A stretch of DNA of 64,000 nucleotides, taken from positions 124,001-188,000 of the forward strand of contig NZ_JAALLN010000003.1 in the NCBI RefSeq assembly GCF_011751075.1, given 5' to 3'. The notes beneath the pieces were generated by a model, which saw only the letters and a list, made by a program, of their open reading frames with translations, ran no database searches and had not been told where the DNA came from. The position numbers and the translations under genes are program-made. The DNA is from Flavobacterium poyangense. GTDB taxonomy: Bacteria; Bacteroidota; Bacteroidia; Flavobacteriales; Flavobacteriaceae. Shown in pieces: positions 1 to 8,376 of the stretch; position 1 is the first letter of the stretch, and each line of letters starts with the position of its first letter.

Positions 1-2
1 GC

Positions 3-857
3 GAGAGCTGGGAATTGTCTACTGTAGAAGGAGATGTGAGTGTGGTTGTGAATGGGACTTTGAAAGGAAAATCATTAATGGAACTTATTGATGAGATGCC
101 AAACGAAATTTTAGGAACTAAAGTGTATGAGCGTTTTGGAAAACAATTTCCATTGTTGTTTAAATATTTAGATGCTCGTGAGGATCTCTCGATACAAGTG
201 CATCCTAATGATGTTTTAGCAAAAGAACGTCATAATTCCTTTGGTAAAACCGAAATGTGGTATGTATTGCAGGCCGATACAGATGCTAGAATTATTGTAG
301 GTTTTAAAGAAGATTCAGGAAAAGAAGAGTATTTGAAACACCTGAACGATAAAACCTTAGTTTCGATTTTAGATGATGTAAAAGCAAAAACTGGAGATGT
401 TTTCTTTTTAGAAACCGGAACTGTGCATGCAATAGGAGCCGGTTTGGTTGTAGCCGAAATTCAGCAGACTTCAGATATCACGTATCGTTTGTATGATTTT
501 GATCGAAAAGATGCAGAAGGAAATACAAGAGAACTCCACGTAGATTTGGCGCTTGATGCGATCAACTATAATAAGGTAGATACACAAAAGAAATACAACA
601 GTGAAATAAATACTTCTAACGTAGTAGTAGATTGTCCTTATTTTACAACCAATTTTATTCCGTTAGAAGATAAAATGGCTGTATCTAAATCGGGAGAAAC
701 TTTTACCGTATATATGTGTGTGGAAGGAAGCTTCGAAATCGAGTTTGATGGTTTTAAACAGTCTTATATAAAAGGAGATACCGTTTTGGTTCCTGCTTCG
801 ATAAATGCATTTGAGGTGACCGGAAAAGCTTCAATTTTAGAAATTTACATTTCATAG
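3..857 (+). CDS. manA: Mannose-6-phosphate isomerase, class I (5' end outside window)
   Basis: Interconverts mannose 6-phosphate and fructose 6-phosphate in the cytoplasm, feeding GDP-mannose and polysaccharide synthesis. The frame is already open at base 3 and reads ESWELS before the first possible start (a TTG at 15), which matches the N-terminal part of class I enzymes, so the gene begins upstream of the window and about 40 residues are missing. The cupin metal site is visible: QVHPND (Gln and His ligands), then KTEMWYVL (Glu), then GTVHAIGAG (His). The length fits the short class I form of Bacteroidota and Bacillus type. No terminator separates it from the next gene, but a -7-like box TACTTTTG at 880-887 suggests that gene has its own promoter. 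Confidence 0.93.
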   Translation, partial: ESWELSTVEGDVSVVVNGTLKGKSLMELIDEMPNEILGTKVYERFGKQFPLLFKYLDAREDLSIQVHPNDVLAKERHNSFGKTEMWYVLQADTDARIIVGFKEDSGKEEYLKHLNDKTLVSILDDVKAKTGDVFFLETGTVHAIGAGLVVAEIQQTSDITYRLYDFDRKDAEGNTRELHVDLALDAINYNKVDTQKKYNSEINTSNVVVDCPYFTTNFIPLEDKMAVSKSGETFTVYMCVEGSFEIEFDGFKQSYIKGDTVLVPASINAFEVTGKASILEIYIS

Positions 858-913
858 CTCGTAATAAAAAGATTATATGTACTTTTGCAGACGCAAATTA
901 AAATTAAAATAAA

Positions 914-1180
914 ATGGCAAACGTTAAAAATTTAAAGAAAGACATCAATTACGTATTAGGTGATATTATTGAAGCAATTTACTTATTCGAAATGTCTACG
1001 ACAGGAAATCCAACTCCGGAAACGAATGCTTTGATCGACGAAGCTATTGCTGCTTTCGATACTTTGATCACTAAAGTGAATGCAAAAGATGTTGAAAATA
1101 AAAAAGCACACTTCAAACAAATCAATGTTGAATTGGAACAAACTGCTAATCAATTGATTGCTAAAATCAACGAATTGTAG
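914..1180 (+). CDS. Small conserved helical protein of unknown function (88 aa)
   Basis: An acidic, helix-rich cytoplasmic protein with no signal peptide, no cysteine and no membrane segment. I recognise the type as a small protein conserved in Flavobacteriia but know of no assigned function. The start ATG sits in an A-rich context (aaaataaaATGGC), normal for this phylum. A -7-like box TACTTTTG lies 27 bases upstream, so it probably has its own promoter rather than depending on manA. It precedes tRNA-Thr by 76 bases with no clear terminator in between. The alternation of charged and hydrophobic residues, and regular codon use, support a real gene. Confidence 0.8.
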   Translation: MANVKNLKKDINYVLGDIIEAIYLFEMSTTGNPTPETNALIDEAIAAFDTLITKVNAKDVENKKAHFKQINVELEQTANQLIAKINEL

Positions 1181-1212
1181 GCAAAAAAAAGTATAAAAAA
1201 GTGCAATTTTAT

Positions 1213-1243
1213 TTTGGAAAAACGAAAATCCACCTTATCTTTG
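1213..1243 (+). promoter_or_regulatory. Bacteroidota-type promoter of first tRNA-Thr
   Basis: TTTG (-33) at 1213-1216 and TATCTTTG (-7, consensus TAnnTTTG) at 1236-1243 are separated by 19 bases, the expected geometry for the major sigma factor of this phylum. The tRNA starts 14 bases downstream. The same block recurs almost unchanged before the second copy. Confidence 0.8.
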
Positions 1244-1256
1244 CACCCGTAATGAG

Positions 1257-1330
1257 GCCGATGTAGCTCAGCTGGCTAGAGCAGCTGATTTGTAATCAGC
1301 AGGTCGTGGGTTCGAGTCCCTCTATCGGCT
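1257..1330 (+). tRNA. tRNA-Thr (anticodon TGT), copy 1
   Basis: A 74-nt cloverleaf. The acceptor GCCGATG pairs with TATCGGC (one G-T pair). The D arm is GCTC..GAGC, and the anticodon stem GCTGA/TCAGC encloses loop TTTGTAA, giving anticodon TGT (reads ACA). The T arm is GTGGG-TTCGAGT-CCCTC, with one weak pair. The CCA end is not encoded. Promoter and terminator flank it closely, so it is a single-gene unit. Confidence 0.95.
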
Positions 1331-1342
1331 CAACGTAGAATT

Positions 1343-1371
1343 AACCATCACTTTTGTGATGGTTTTTTTTT
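1343..1371 (+). terminator. Intrinsic terminator after tRNA-Thr copy 1
   Basis: Stem AACCATCAC / GTGATGGTT with a 4-nt loop, followed by a run of T, 13 bases after the tRNA. Confidence 0.85.
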
Positions 1372-1376
1372 GCGCT

Positions 1377-1548
1377 AAAATTCTAAATTCCAAGAGGATC
1401 AATATAAAAAAAAAACTTTGTGTCTTCGCGACTTTGCGAGAAATTTTCTCACGCAGATTTAGCAGATTGCTTCTATCTAATTGCAAAACCAAAATATCAG
1501 CCTGATCTGCTAAATCTGCGTGCAAAAAAAACTTGGCGGCTTTGCGGG
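1377..1548. repeat. Tandem intergenic repeat, copy 1 (hairpin family)
   Basis: First of two nearly identical blocks of about 170 bp with a period of about 180. It starts with TTCTAAATTCCAAGAGGATC, then a CTTTGTGTCTTCGCGACTTT segment, then an inverted pair CACGCAGATTTAGCAGAT / ATCTGCTAAATCTGCGTG around about 40 unique bases, and ends with CTTGGCGGCTTTGCGG. The inverted pair recurs at several other places in the window. No coding capacity is evident. Confidence 0.85.
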
Positions 1549-1556
1549 TTCAGAAG

Positions 1557-1722
1557 AAAATTCTAAATTCCAAGAGGATCAATAAAAAAAACTTTGTGCC
1601 TTCGTGACTTTGCGAGAAATTTTCTCACGCAGATTTAGCAGATTGCTTCTATCTAATTGCAAAACCAAAATATCAGTCTGATCTGCTAAATCTGCGTGCA
1701 AAAAAACTTGGCGGCTTTGCGG
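1557..1722. repeat. Tandem intergenic repeat, copy 2 (hairpin family)
   Basis: Second block, differing from the first by a few substitutions (for example TCGTGACTT for TCGCGACTT) and by the lengths of A runs. The identity extends through the spacer of the hairpin, so this is a recent tandem duplication and not two independent insertions. Confidence 0.85.
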
Positions 1723-1978
1723 TTAAACAAATTGTGCATTTTGACAGAAGAACATTGTGTCGAAATTCCGACGAGACCCCGTAACAGAAAGAAAAATGAT
1801 GCAAAATAAGAAGATCAGTTGCCATAAACGAAGTCGAAAAAGAGGTAAAGGTCTTTGTTGTTTTAGCTTATTTTGGGAAAATTCAGTATAAAGGAAAACT
1901 TTTTTAATTTTTAAAAATCTCATTTCCAATTGAATGTTAGAATTGTCAAAAAAAATAAGGGTAAAAGCTAAAATTTAT

Positions 1979-2009
1979 TTTGGAAAACCGAAAAACCATC
2001 CTATATTTG
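1979..2009 (+). promoter_or_regulatory. Bacteroidota-type promoter of second tRNA-Thr
   Basis: TTTG at 1979-1982 and TATATTTG at 2002-2009, with a 19-base spacer. Sequence and spacing mirror the promoter of copy 1, including the shared GCACCCGTAATGAG leader just before the tRNA. Confidence 0.8.
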
Positions 2010-2022
2010 CACCCGTAATGAG

Positions 2023-2096
2023 GCCGATGTAGCTCAGCTGGCTAGAGCAGCTGATTTGTAATCAGCAGGTCGTGGGTTCGAGTCCCTCTATCGGCT
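2023..2096 (+). tRNA. tRNA-Thr (anticodon TGT), copy 2
   Basis: Identical over all 74 nt to the copy at 1257-1330, with the same TGT anticodon. It has its own promoter and a different terminator, so the pair is a duplicated transcription unit and not one polycistronic tRNA operon. Confidence 0.95.
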
Positions 2097-2107
2097 CAAC
2101 ATAAAAT

Positions 2108-2139
2108 AACCATTTGTATTAGCAAATGGTTTTTTTTTT
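2108..2139 (+). terminator. Intrinsic terminator after tRNA-Thr copy 2
   Basis: Stem AACCATTTG / CAAATGGTT with a 6-nt loop, then a run of nine or more T. Confidence 0.85.
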
Positions 2140-2230
2140 GCTCTAAAGTGAAAGTCGTGATTTCGATTTTTTTGGGATCAGTTGCAAAACTTGGGGATTA
2201 CGCAAAGTGGTTTGGAATTCTGTTGATTTG

Positions 2231-2435
2231 ATATTTGCTCGCAAAGGCGCAAAGTTTCTTTTAATACACACCGATTTATTGAGATTGCTTTTATAGTAAT
2301 CACAGAGCAAAAATAGTAGTCTAATCTACATGTATAAAAACAATCTCCTAAATCTGCGTGCAAAAAAACTTAGCGGCTTAGTGTGAGAATTCAACTGCAA
2401 AGTGCGCAAAACCTTTGCGAACCTTGCAGTTAAAT
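2231..2435. repeat. Degenerate intergenic repeat of the same families
   Basis: Contains GCTCGCAAAGGCGCAAAGTT, a half hairpin arm CTAAATCTGCGTGCAAAAAA, and ACCTTTGCGAACCTTGC, all phrases found in the other repeat fields here. The left hairpin arm has decayed. The rest of 2140-2866 is AT-rich. Its only other notable item is a possible gene remnant at 2448-2549. Confidence 0.65.
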
Positions 2436-2447
2436 AGATGTAAAGCT

Positions 2448-2549
2448 CGTAAAGGTTTTTATCTTCCCGGAACTAAAAATCCACATCTTTTGGATTTGAT
2501 CCGAAAATATCCGTCTGATGTTACCTTGTGCGTTTTAGCAATCTGTTGA
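2448..2549 (+). pseudogene. Possible C-terminal gene remnant
   Basis: A short open stretch reads RKGFYLPGTKNPHLLDLIRK and continues with YPSDVTLCVLAIC to a TGA. The composition looks protein-like, unlike the repeat immediately upstream, but it has no start codon of its own and joins directly to repeat sequence. I do not recognise the family. It may be the tail of a gene destroyed by repeat insertion, or chance. Confidence 0.25.
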
Positions 2550-2866
2550 GATAAACAATTCTCTTTATAAAATACCATAAATTTTATACTTAATCACTTA
2601 AATAATCTTTTACGACTTGGGGGTACAAGTTATTTTGATGAGAAGTTTATCTGAGAATAACTAAATTGAATTTTATTTATGCTTTTATAAATTTAAAACT
2701 TACGATTATGAACTTGTTGGTTTTGTCTATTGCAACTTTTTTTAGGTTTGATATTAACTTTTATACTTTCTAAAAGTATATAAATGTATGATGGAAGTTT
2801 TTTGCTTCAAACAATTGCGTCCAAAATAGCAAAGTATTATCAAACAAAAAGAGTAGTAGTAAAAAA

Positions 2867-3855
2867 ATGAAAACAATGAAAAAAAGAAAATTAGAAAGAG
2901 TTGTATTTACAAGTTTTGTTGTGTTTATCTCGTTAGTTTCGTTAGTTTTTTTTGTATCATGTAGCAAAGAGGACAATAATAAGATTAAACCAATTAATGA
3001 GGATGTTCCGGAAGAAGGGTTTCCAATATTAAAAGAGGTGCCATATGTTAGTATGCCTGTACCTGACGAGCTACAAAAATTGGTTTATAATAAAGATAAT
3101 AGTGACGTTTCCCTTTCCAAAATTAAAGATACGGTTGTTGTTTACGTTGGAGGTGGACCGATACATATAGTAGATCATGAAGATTATGATTTATTAGGTA
3201 AAGTGGAAGACGGACTAAAAGCGGAAGGGTTTTTAAATCATTCAGTTTTGGGTATGAGACAGGCTCATGATATTAATTCGACCGTTTTTGCAAGTGGAAT
3301 GTTATTTACAGAGGCCAATGCGCAGGAAGTAAATGATAAGACCGTTAACATAATCGAAAAAGTGATTACCTGGTTAAAATCGAACCATAAGATAGTCTAT
3401 TTACATGGTCATTCGTATGGTGGATTTGTAAGTCAGCATTATATGTCAGCAAATAAAATACATCCTGATGGGTATGTATTTTCAGGAACGAGAATGAAGA
3501 GTGTTCAGGTATTTTTTGATAACCTACCTAAAAACAATCATGTTGCTTTTAAAGACGGAATAGTGCCTATTATCGAAAAGCTTAAGTCTTATGAGATACC
3601 TTACTTTAATGTTGTGTCAAAATTAAAGTTAAACGAAATGAAAAATTATACTGTTCTTTTAGATGGTAACCCCATGTTGGCTAAGACGTTATATTCTTTA
3701 GGTGGAAAAGATGAAGCTGTAGGGAAAATAGAAAAGGATGAGAAAGATTTTTTAGTTAAAAATAAAGTTGCCCTACTATACTTGATGAAGGAGATCATGG
3801 AGATGTAGCTGGTGGCATAGGACCAGGCTTACAGTTTTTTAGAAATAAAAAGTAA
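2867..3855 (+). pseudogene. Lipoprotein alpha/beta hydrolase with C-terminal frameshift
   Basis: The uninterrupted frame (2867-3808) gives 313 residues: a charged N-terminus, a hydrophobic segment, a lipoprotein-like Cys in FFVSCSKED, and a nucleophile elbow GHSYGG with Ser183. It ends LYLMKEIMEM. The neighbouring frame then reads LDEGDHGDVAGGIGPGLQFF plus RNKK and a stop at 3853-3855. DEGDHG is what a catalytic-histidine loop looks like, so the natural C-terminus has been lost by a one-base deletion, probably in the TTGATGAA stretch near 3782-3789. It could be a real mutation, a phase-variable site or a sequencing error. No substrate can be assigned. A convergent terminator follows. Confidence 0.7.
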
Positions 3856-3972
3856 TCGTTATTGTATTATTTGAAGTAATCTTATTTTAATTCGTGAAAT
3901 CAGTTTTTATCGTTTGATTTTCCGAAGAGGAACTTTTTTAGACTTTTCAGAACGATAGAATTGCTTCAAAAT

Positions 3973-4009
3973 AAAAATGCTCTGTAAAATTTTACAGAGC
4001 ATTTTTTAT
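3973..4009. terminator. Bidirectional terminator between converging genes
   Basis: A perfect palindrome AAAAATGCTCTGTAAAA / TTTTACAGAGCATTTTT with A and T runs on both sides. It serves the hydrolase on + and the lipoprotein at 4021 on -. Confidence 0.85.
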
Positions 4010-4020
4010 AGAATGAAAAA

Positions 4021-4737
4021 TTACTTTTGTTCCTGCTTTTTAATTTCACTAACATATTTTGTTAGTTTTTTACCATATAGTGATTGCGCTACTTTTGGAG
4101 TCATTGATTTTTGTATCGTGTCCAAAAACTTAACGTTGATGTCGTAAATCTCAGCTAACGCAATATAAGGTGCTATTTCGTGATCTTTGTGATTGATGGC
4201 AAAGTTGGTAGCGTATAAGTATTTTCTTTTGATATTTGACTGTTGTTTGGCGTCAATGCTGTCAACTGCTTTCTGGTCTTGTCTTTTTAAAGCTTTAAAT
4301 TTGGATTCTACCATCGAAAGGTTTTCATCAATAAAGCGAGAGTTTATTTTTTTATACTCTTCGTACAATTCCTGATTTTTAGATCCGGTAATTTTAGCTG
4401 CAGCTATAAAATTATCTAAGTTGGTTTCGATATTTAGATTTCCGGGTTCAGCAAAGAATAAAATGTTGTTGTCCAGTGAATTGGTTACACCGCGATCCAA
4501 AAATAAATAAAGCATTTCCGGAGAGTCCAGTTTTATGTCTTTTTCAAAAGTTGAATTCCCGTCAATTTTAATCGAGTCAATGGCAACAAGTGAAGTGTCA
4601 GCAACTCTTTGAATATATAAAGTCCCGTTTTTTAATCCTTTTATGTTTCCGGTAAGATGTAAGCCGTCAGTAGTTTCTTTTTTGTCGCAAGATGCCAATA
4701 GGGCAAGAGTAACAAAGGCAATAATTGATTTTTTCAT
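4021..4737 (-). CDS. DUF4369-domain lipoprotein
   Basis: The N-terminus MKKSIIAFVTLALLASCDKK is a clear lipoprotein signal (LASC). Residues of about 25-120 match the DUF4369 pattern: GNIKGLKNGTLYIQRVADTS, then FEKDIKLDSPEMLYLFLD, then a phrase like FAEPGNLNIE. This domain normally sits in front of a thioredoxin/TlpA domain in Bacteroidota. Here the thioredoxin part is absent and is replaced by a lysine-rich helical region of about 110 residues, so no disulfide activity is expected. It is probably anchored in the outer or inner membrane, facing the periplasm. It stands alone, with a terminator at 3973-4009. The function is unknown. Confidence 0.8.
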   Translation of the reverse strand: MKKSIIAFVTLALLASCDKKETTDGLHLTGNIKGLKNGTLYIQRVADTSLVAIDSIKIDGNSTFEKDIKLDSPEMLYLFLDRGVTNSLDNNILFFAEPGNLNIETNLDNFIAAAKITGSKNQELYEEYKKINSRFIDENLSMVESKFKALKRQDQKAVDSIDAKQQSNIKRKYLYATNFAINHKDHEIAPYIALAEIYDINVKFLDTIQKSMTPKVAQSLYGKKLTKYVSEIKKQEQK

Positions 4738-4871
4738 TGGTTTTTTAGATTTTGCTGCAAAATAAAGAAAATAGTTTGAATGTGGAGAAGTAAGGGTTTA
4801 ATTTTTATGAAAAATAAAATCCCAATCTATTTCTAAATTGGGATGAGTTTATTTTTGTAAAAATGAATGAG

Positions 4872-5693
4872 TTACATTGTTAAATTATAAGTACTGCCGT
4901 TCTCCTGAGTATAGGTATAAGCGTTATCGCAATCATTGTTTCCATAGTCTATAACTCCGTTCAAAAATCCGCCCTGAATTTCTAATTTTCCTTTTGAGAT
5001 AAACTCACAAGAGTATTTTTTGATTAGAGTTTGTAAAATAGTTAAGGTTAATGTAGTGCCCTTGTCTGAAATCACGGTATGAGTACCATTGGTGATTTCA
5101 TAAACATTGTCGTCTAATGTTGGTGTTGCTACACCTGCAGTTTGTCTTGTAGTGTAAGTTCCTTCATTTAAGAATATTCGTCCGTCAGAAGTTGTAATTT
5201 TTCCATTGCTTACTTTTCTGGTCCACTTTGGGACTGTTTGCTCTGTTGTGGAGTTGGTGTATTCGATAGTTCCTTCTAGCTTAAATTGGTTAACAGCATA
5301 ATCAATTCTTTCAATTGTCATCTTGCTTCCTGCAGCAGTAATCGGTCCGGTAAGGGTGATTTTTAGTTTTCCTTTTTTTGTGATTTTATCAACGGTACAA
5401 CCTGTGCCATAATCTACAGTAAAAATTCTTGGGTAATTTTCGGCAGTAGTTTTTTCGAGAGCGATTAAAGGGCAAGTGTCAGGTGCTACTTGAGTCGGTT
5501 TTGATGTGCTGTTGTCAGAGGCTAGCTTTAATCCGGTTTTGAGGTCCATTTCATTGATGGCATCAATTAACATAGAAGCTCTAACGGAAGAAGTATCTGT
5601 CTGGGTAACGATTTCGTTTTTGTCACTTGAGCAAGAAACATAGATTAGTGCTGTTGCGCAAAATGTTAAAAGTAAAATAAAACTTTTTTTCAT
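4872..5693 (-). CDS. Lipoprotein of unknown function (273 aa)
   Basis: It has a lipoprotein signal with cleavage before Cys21 (LIYVSCSSDKNE) and then a serine/threonine-rich linker. The remainder is beta-rich with paired cysteines (PDTCPL, GTGCTV, KYSCEF, NDCDNA), which suggests disulfides in an exported protein. Repeated strand-like phrases such as GKLKITLTG, GKLEIQGG and NGKITTSDG suggest a beta-sandwich or barrel-like fold. I recognise it only as a type common in Flavobacterium. A -7-like box TAATTTTG (minus strand) lies at 5731-5738. The gene is monocistronic and is followed on its own strand by the DUF4369 lipoprotein after a 134-base gap. Confidence 0.75.
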   Translation of the reverse strand: MKKSFILLLTFCATALIYVSCSSDKNEIVTQTDTSSVRASMLIDAINEMDLKTGLKLASDNSTSKPTQVAPDTCPLIALEKTTAENYPRIFTVDYGTGCTVDKITKKGKLKITLTGPITAAGSKMTIERIDYAVNQFKLEGTIEYTNSTTEQTVPKWTRKVSNGKITTSDGRIFLNEGTYTTRQTAGVATPTLDDNVYEITNGTHTVISDKGTTLTLTILQTLIKKYSCEFISKGKLEIQGGFLNGVIDYGNNDCDNAYTYTQENGSTYNLTM

Positions 5694-5817
5694 AGTGGTA
5701 TTAGTTTATAGTTAGATAAAAGTGGGCGGTCAAAATTAGTAAAAAAAGGTTTCGTTTGTCAGAAATTTTTAAAATTAGAACTGGTGTTAAATTTAGTGGA
5801 ATGTAAAGTTTTTTTTC

Positions 5818-6150
5818 GCTCGCAGATTTTGCAGATTTTTTGTTTTGTGTTTTCAATGAAAGCAATTTGAATAAATCTGCATGCGGAAATTTCTCGCAAA
5901 GGACGCAAAGTTTTTTATTCACGCAGATTCTGCAGATTTTGCAGATATTTTTATTTTTGACTCGGATAAAAACAATCCGAATAAATCTGCCAAATCTGCG
6001 TGAAAAATTTCTACGTAAACATAGGAGACGCCAAGACGCCAAGTTTTTACGTACGCATAGTTTGTGGATTTTTTTGTTTTGCGTTTTCAATAAAAACAAT
6101 CTGAATAAATCTGCCGGATCTGCGTGAAAAAATTTCCCGGCAAACATAAG
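5818..6150. repeat. Cluster of three CGCAGATTT-hairpin repeats
   Basis: The hairpin family occurs three times in a row, each with a left arm like CACGCAGATTCTGCAGAT and a right arm like AATCTGCCAAATCTGCGTG, around a spacer rich in TTTTTGTTTTGCGTTTTCAA. Linkers contain TTTCTCGCAAAGGACGCAAA and GACGCCAAGACGCCAAG. The copies are diverged from one another, unlike the recent duplication at 1377-1722. Open frames seen on both strands here are products of the repeat and are not genes. They fill most of the 600-base gap before htpG. Confidence 0.8.
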
Positions 6151-6241
6151 AGAACCGTGAAGTTTTTTTTAAGCTGTAGCTGTAAAATGTAAACTTTTGG
6201 TTGAGACTGTAAACTGAAAACCAAGGGCTTTTTTAAAAATA

Positions 6242-6274
6242 GAAAGCCCACAAGCGTAAAACTTGCGGGCTTTC
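6242..6274 (-). terminator. Terminator of htpG
   Basis: Stem GAAAGCCCACAAG / CTTGCGGGCTTTC (one mismatch) with a 7-nt loop, followed on the minus strand by CTATTTTT. It lies 23 bases past the htpG stop. Confidence 0.8.
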
Positions 6275-6297
6275 GGACCAATTAAAATAGAATTGGA

Positions 6298-8181
6298 TTA
6301 TTTGATCATTTCAAAACTTCTTTTTACAAAAGCAGTTAAGGCTTCACCTTTTAAAAGGTTTTGCGATAATTTAGCTAAATCTAAAGCTTGTTTTACCAAA
6401 TGTTCCTGATGTGTTTTGTCTTCCGTATTCAAAATATTTGTAGCCAAATCAGAATTGGTATTTACAACCAGATTGTACATTTCTGGCATATTCCCCATTC
6501 CGAACATTCCGCCACCACCGGATTGACTCATTTCTTTCATTCTACGCATAAATTCAGGTTGCGTGATGATAAATGGAGCCGACTGGCTGTCCATAGCTTC
6601 CAATTGTACAGAATAAGCTTTTGGAATATAAGCTTCTAAAGAAGCTTTTAGTGTTTCTTTTTCTTCGTCAGATAATTTAGAAATCGCAGTTTCCTCTTTT
6701 TTGATCAAGTTGTCGATATGATCCGAATCTACACGAACAAAAGTTAAACCGTTATTATCTCCTTCAATTTTCTGAATTAAATGCGAGATAATAGGAGAGT
6801 CTAATAGCAATACTTCGTATCCTTTTGCTTTTGCAGTTTCGATATAAGAGTGTTGCGCATCTTTGTTTCCGGCATATAAAATTACCAATTTTCCGTCTTT
6901 ATCGGTTTGGTTGTCTTTTAGCTTTTCTTTTAATTCTTCAATAGTAAAGTAAGTATCGTCAACTGTTGGGTACAATACAAACGCACCTGCTTTTTCGTAG
7001 AATTTATCATCAGAAAGCATTCCGTATTCTAAAACGATTTTAATATCGTTCCATTTTTGTTCAAAATCAGCACGATTTTCGTTAAATAAAGCTTTTAGTT
7101 TGTCTGCTACTTTACGAGTGATGTAGTTAGAGATTTTCTTAACGGCACCATCAGCTTGTAAGCCCGAACGAGAAACGTTCAATGGAATGTCCGGAGAATC
7201 AATAACACCTTTTAGCATAGTCAAAAATTCAGGTACAATTCCTTCTACGTTATCAGTAACGTAAACCTGGTTTTGGTACAATTGAATTTTGTCTTTCTGG
7301 ATCTGCATGTCAGAACCTAATTTCGGGAAATATAAAATTCCTGTCAGGTTAAACGGATAGTCAACATTTAAATGAATGTGAAACAATGGATCCTCGAATT
7401 GCATTGGATACAATTCTCTGTAGAAGTTTTTGTAATCTTCGTCAGTTAATTCCGTTGGTTGTTTGGTCCAGGCCGGATTTGGATTGTTGATGATGTTGTC
7501 CGTTTCAACAGTCTCGTTGATGTAATCTTCAGGAGCATCTTCCGGTTTTGGAAGTGTTTCTGTTCTTGTTCCGAATTTAATCGGAATAGGCATAAATTTA
7601 TTGTATTTGTTCAATAAACCGCTGATTTTTGAATCTTCTAAGAATTCAAGAGAATCTTCCGCTACATGCAGAATGATTTCAGTTCCGCGTGAAGTTTTGT
7701 CAGATGGTTCTAAAGTAAATTCAGGACTTCCGTCACATGTCCAATGTGCAGCCGGTTCGTCTTTGTATGATTTTGTAAGGATTTCTACTTTTTCAGCAAC
7801 CATAAAGGCAGAATAGAAACCAAGACCAAAGTGACCAATAATTCCCGAATCTTTAGCAGAATCTTTGTATTTGTCAAGGAATTCTTCGGCACCTGAAAAA
7901 GCAACCTGATTAATGTACTTTTCTACTTCATCAGCAGTCATACCTAATCCCTGGTCAATGATGTGGATTTTTTTACCTTCTTTATCTACTTTGATTTCGA
8001 TAACCGGATTTCCGTATTCTACTTTAGCCTCACCAATACTAATAAGGTGTTTTAATTTTAATGTAGCGTCAGTTCCGTTTGAAATCAGCTCACGTAAAAA
8101 GATTTCATGATCGCTGTATAAGAACTTTTTGATTAAGGGAAAGATGTTCTCTACTGAAACATTAATTTTACCTGTTGTCAT
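6298..8181 (-). CDS. htpG: Molecular chaperone HtpG (Hsp90)
   Basis: A cytosolic ATP-dependent Hsp90 chaperone dimer. The N-terminal GHKL ATPase domain shows RELISNGTDA (catalytic Glu31, Mg-binding Asn35), DQGLGMT, GHFGLGFYSAF and GTEIILHV. The middle domain and C-terminal dimerisation domain follow, giving 627 residues, normal for bacterial HtpG. The C-terminal part carries a short glycine/methionine-rich loop GGGGMFGMGNMPEM. There is no eukaryotic MEEVD tail. The ATG start immediately precedes the conserved TTGKINVSVENIF. It is a single-gene unit with its own terminator. Heat-shock regulation is expected from the family, but I see no specific heat-shock element. Confidence 0.97.
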   Translation of the reverse strand: MTTGKINVSVENIFPLIKKFLYSDHEIFLRELISNGTDATLKLKHLISIGEAKVEYGNPVIEIKVDKEGKKIHIIDQGLGMTADEVEKYINQVAFSGAEEFLDKYKDSAKDSGIIGHFGLGFYSAFMVAEKVEILTKSYKDEPAAHWTCDGSPEFTLEPSDKTSRGTEIILHVAEDSLEFLEDSKISGLLNKYNKFMPIPIKFGTRTETLPKPEDAPEDYINETVETDNIINNPNPAWTKQPTELTDEDYKNFYRELYPMQFEDPLFHIHLNVDYPFNLTGILYFPKLGSDMQIQKDKIQLYQNQVYVTDNVEGIVPEFLTMLKGVIDSPDIPLNVSRSGLQADGAVKKISNYITRKVADKLKALFNENRADFEQKWNDIKIVLEYGMLSDDKFYEKAGAFVLYPTVDDTYFTIEELKEKLKDNQTDKDGKLVILYAGNKDAQHSYIETAKAKGYEVLLLDSPIISHLIQKIEGDNNGLTFVRVDSDHIDNLIKKEETAISKLSDEEKETLKASLEAYIPKAYSVQLEAMDSQSAPFIITQPEFMRRMKEMSQSGGGGMFGMGNMPEMYNLVVNTNSDLATNILNTEDKTHQEHLVKQALDLAKLSQNLLKGEALTAFVKRSFEMIK

Positions 8182-8376
8182 ATTTTTTAATTTTATTAGT
8201 TTAATGTAATGCCTTACATTTATTCAAATAGAATACCAATTGCTTTTTGCGTGACAAAATGTCGGATGTGTTAATTATGAAAGAAAAAAAAAAGATTCTA
8301 AAACAAAAGATATTTCAATGAATCGTATCTTTGCGGTACAATAATTGCTTATGTGTGTAAGTATTAACTTAAATAA

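Noticed and set aside
1377..1722. Repeat pair considered as a CRISPR array
   Set aside because: Only two units of about 170 bp, with the spacers also repeated and no cas genes; does not fit repeat/spacer sizes.
1796..1900. 34-codon frame starting MMQNKKISCHKRSRK between the tRNA genes
   Set aside because: No promoter, A/T-rich and overlapping degenerate sequence. Too weak to call a small protein.
5701..6281. Overlapping open frames on both strands in the repeat cluster before htpG
   Set aside because: They consist of repeat-derived residues (Phe/Lys/Ile-rich), overlap each other and change with each repeat copy.
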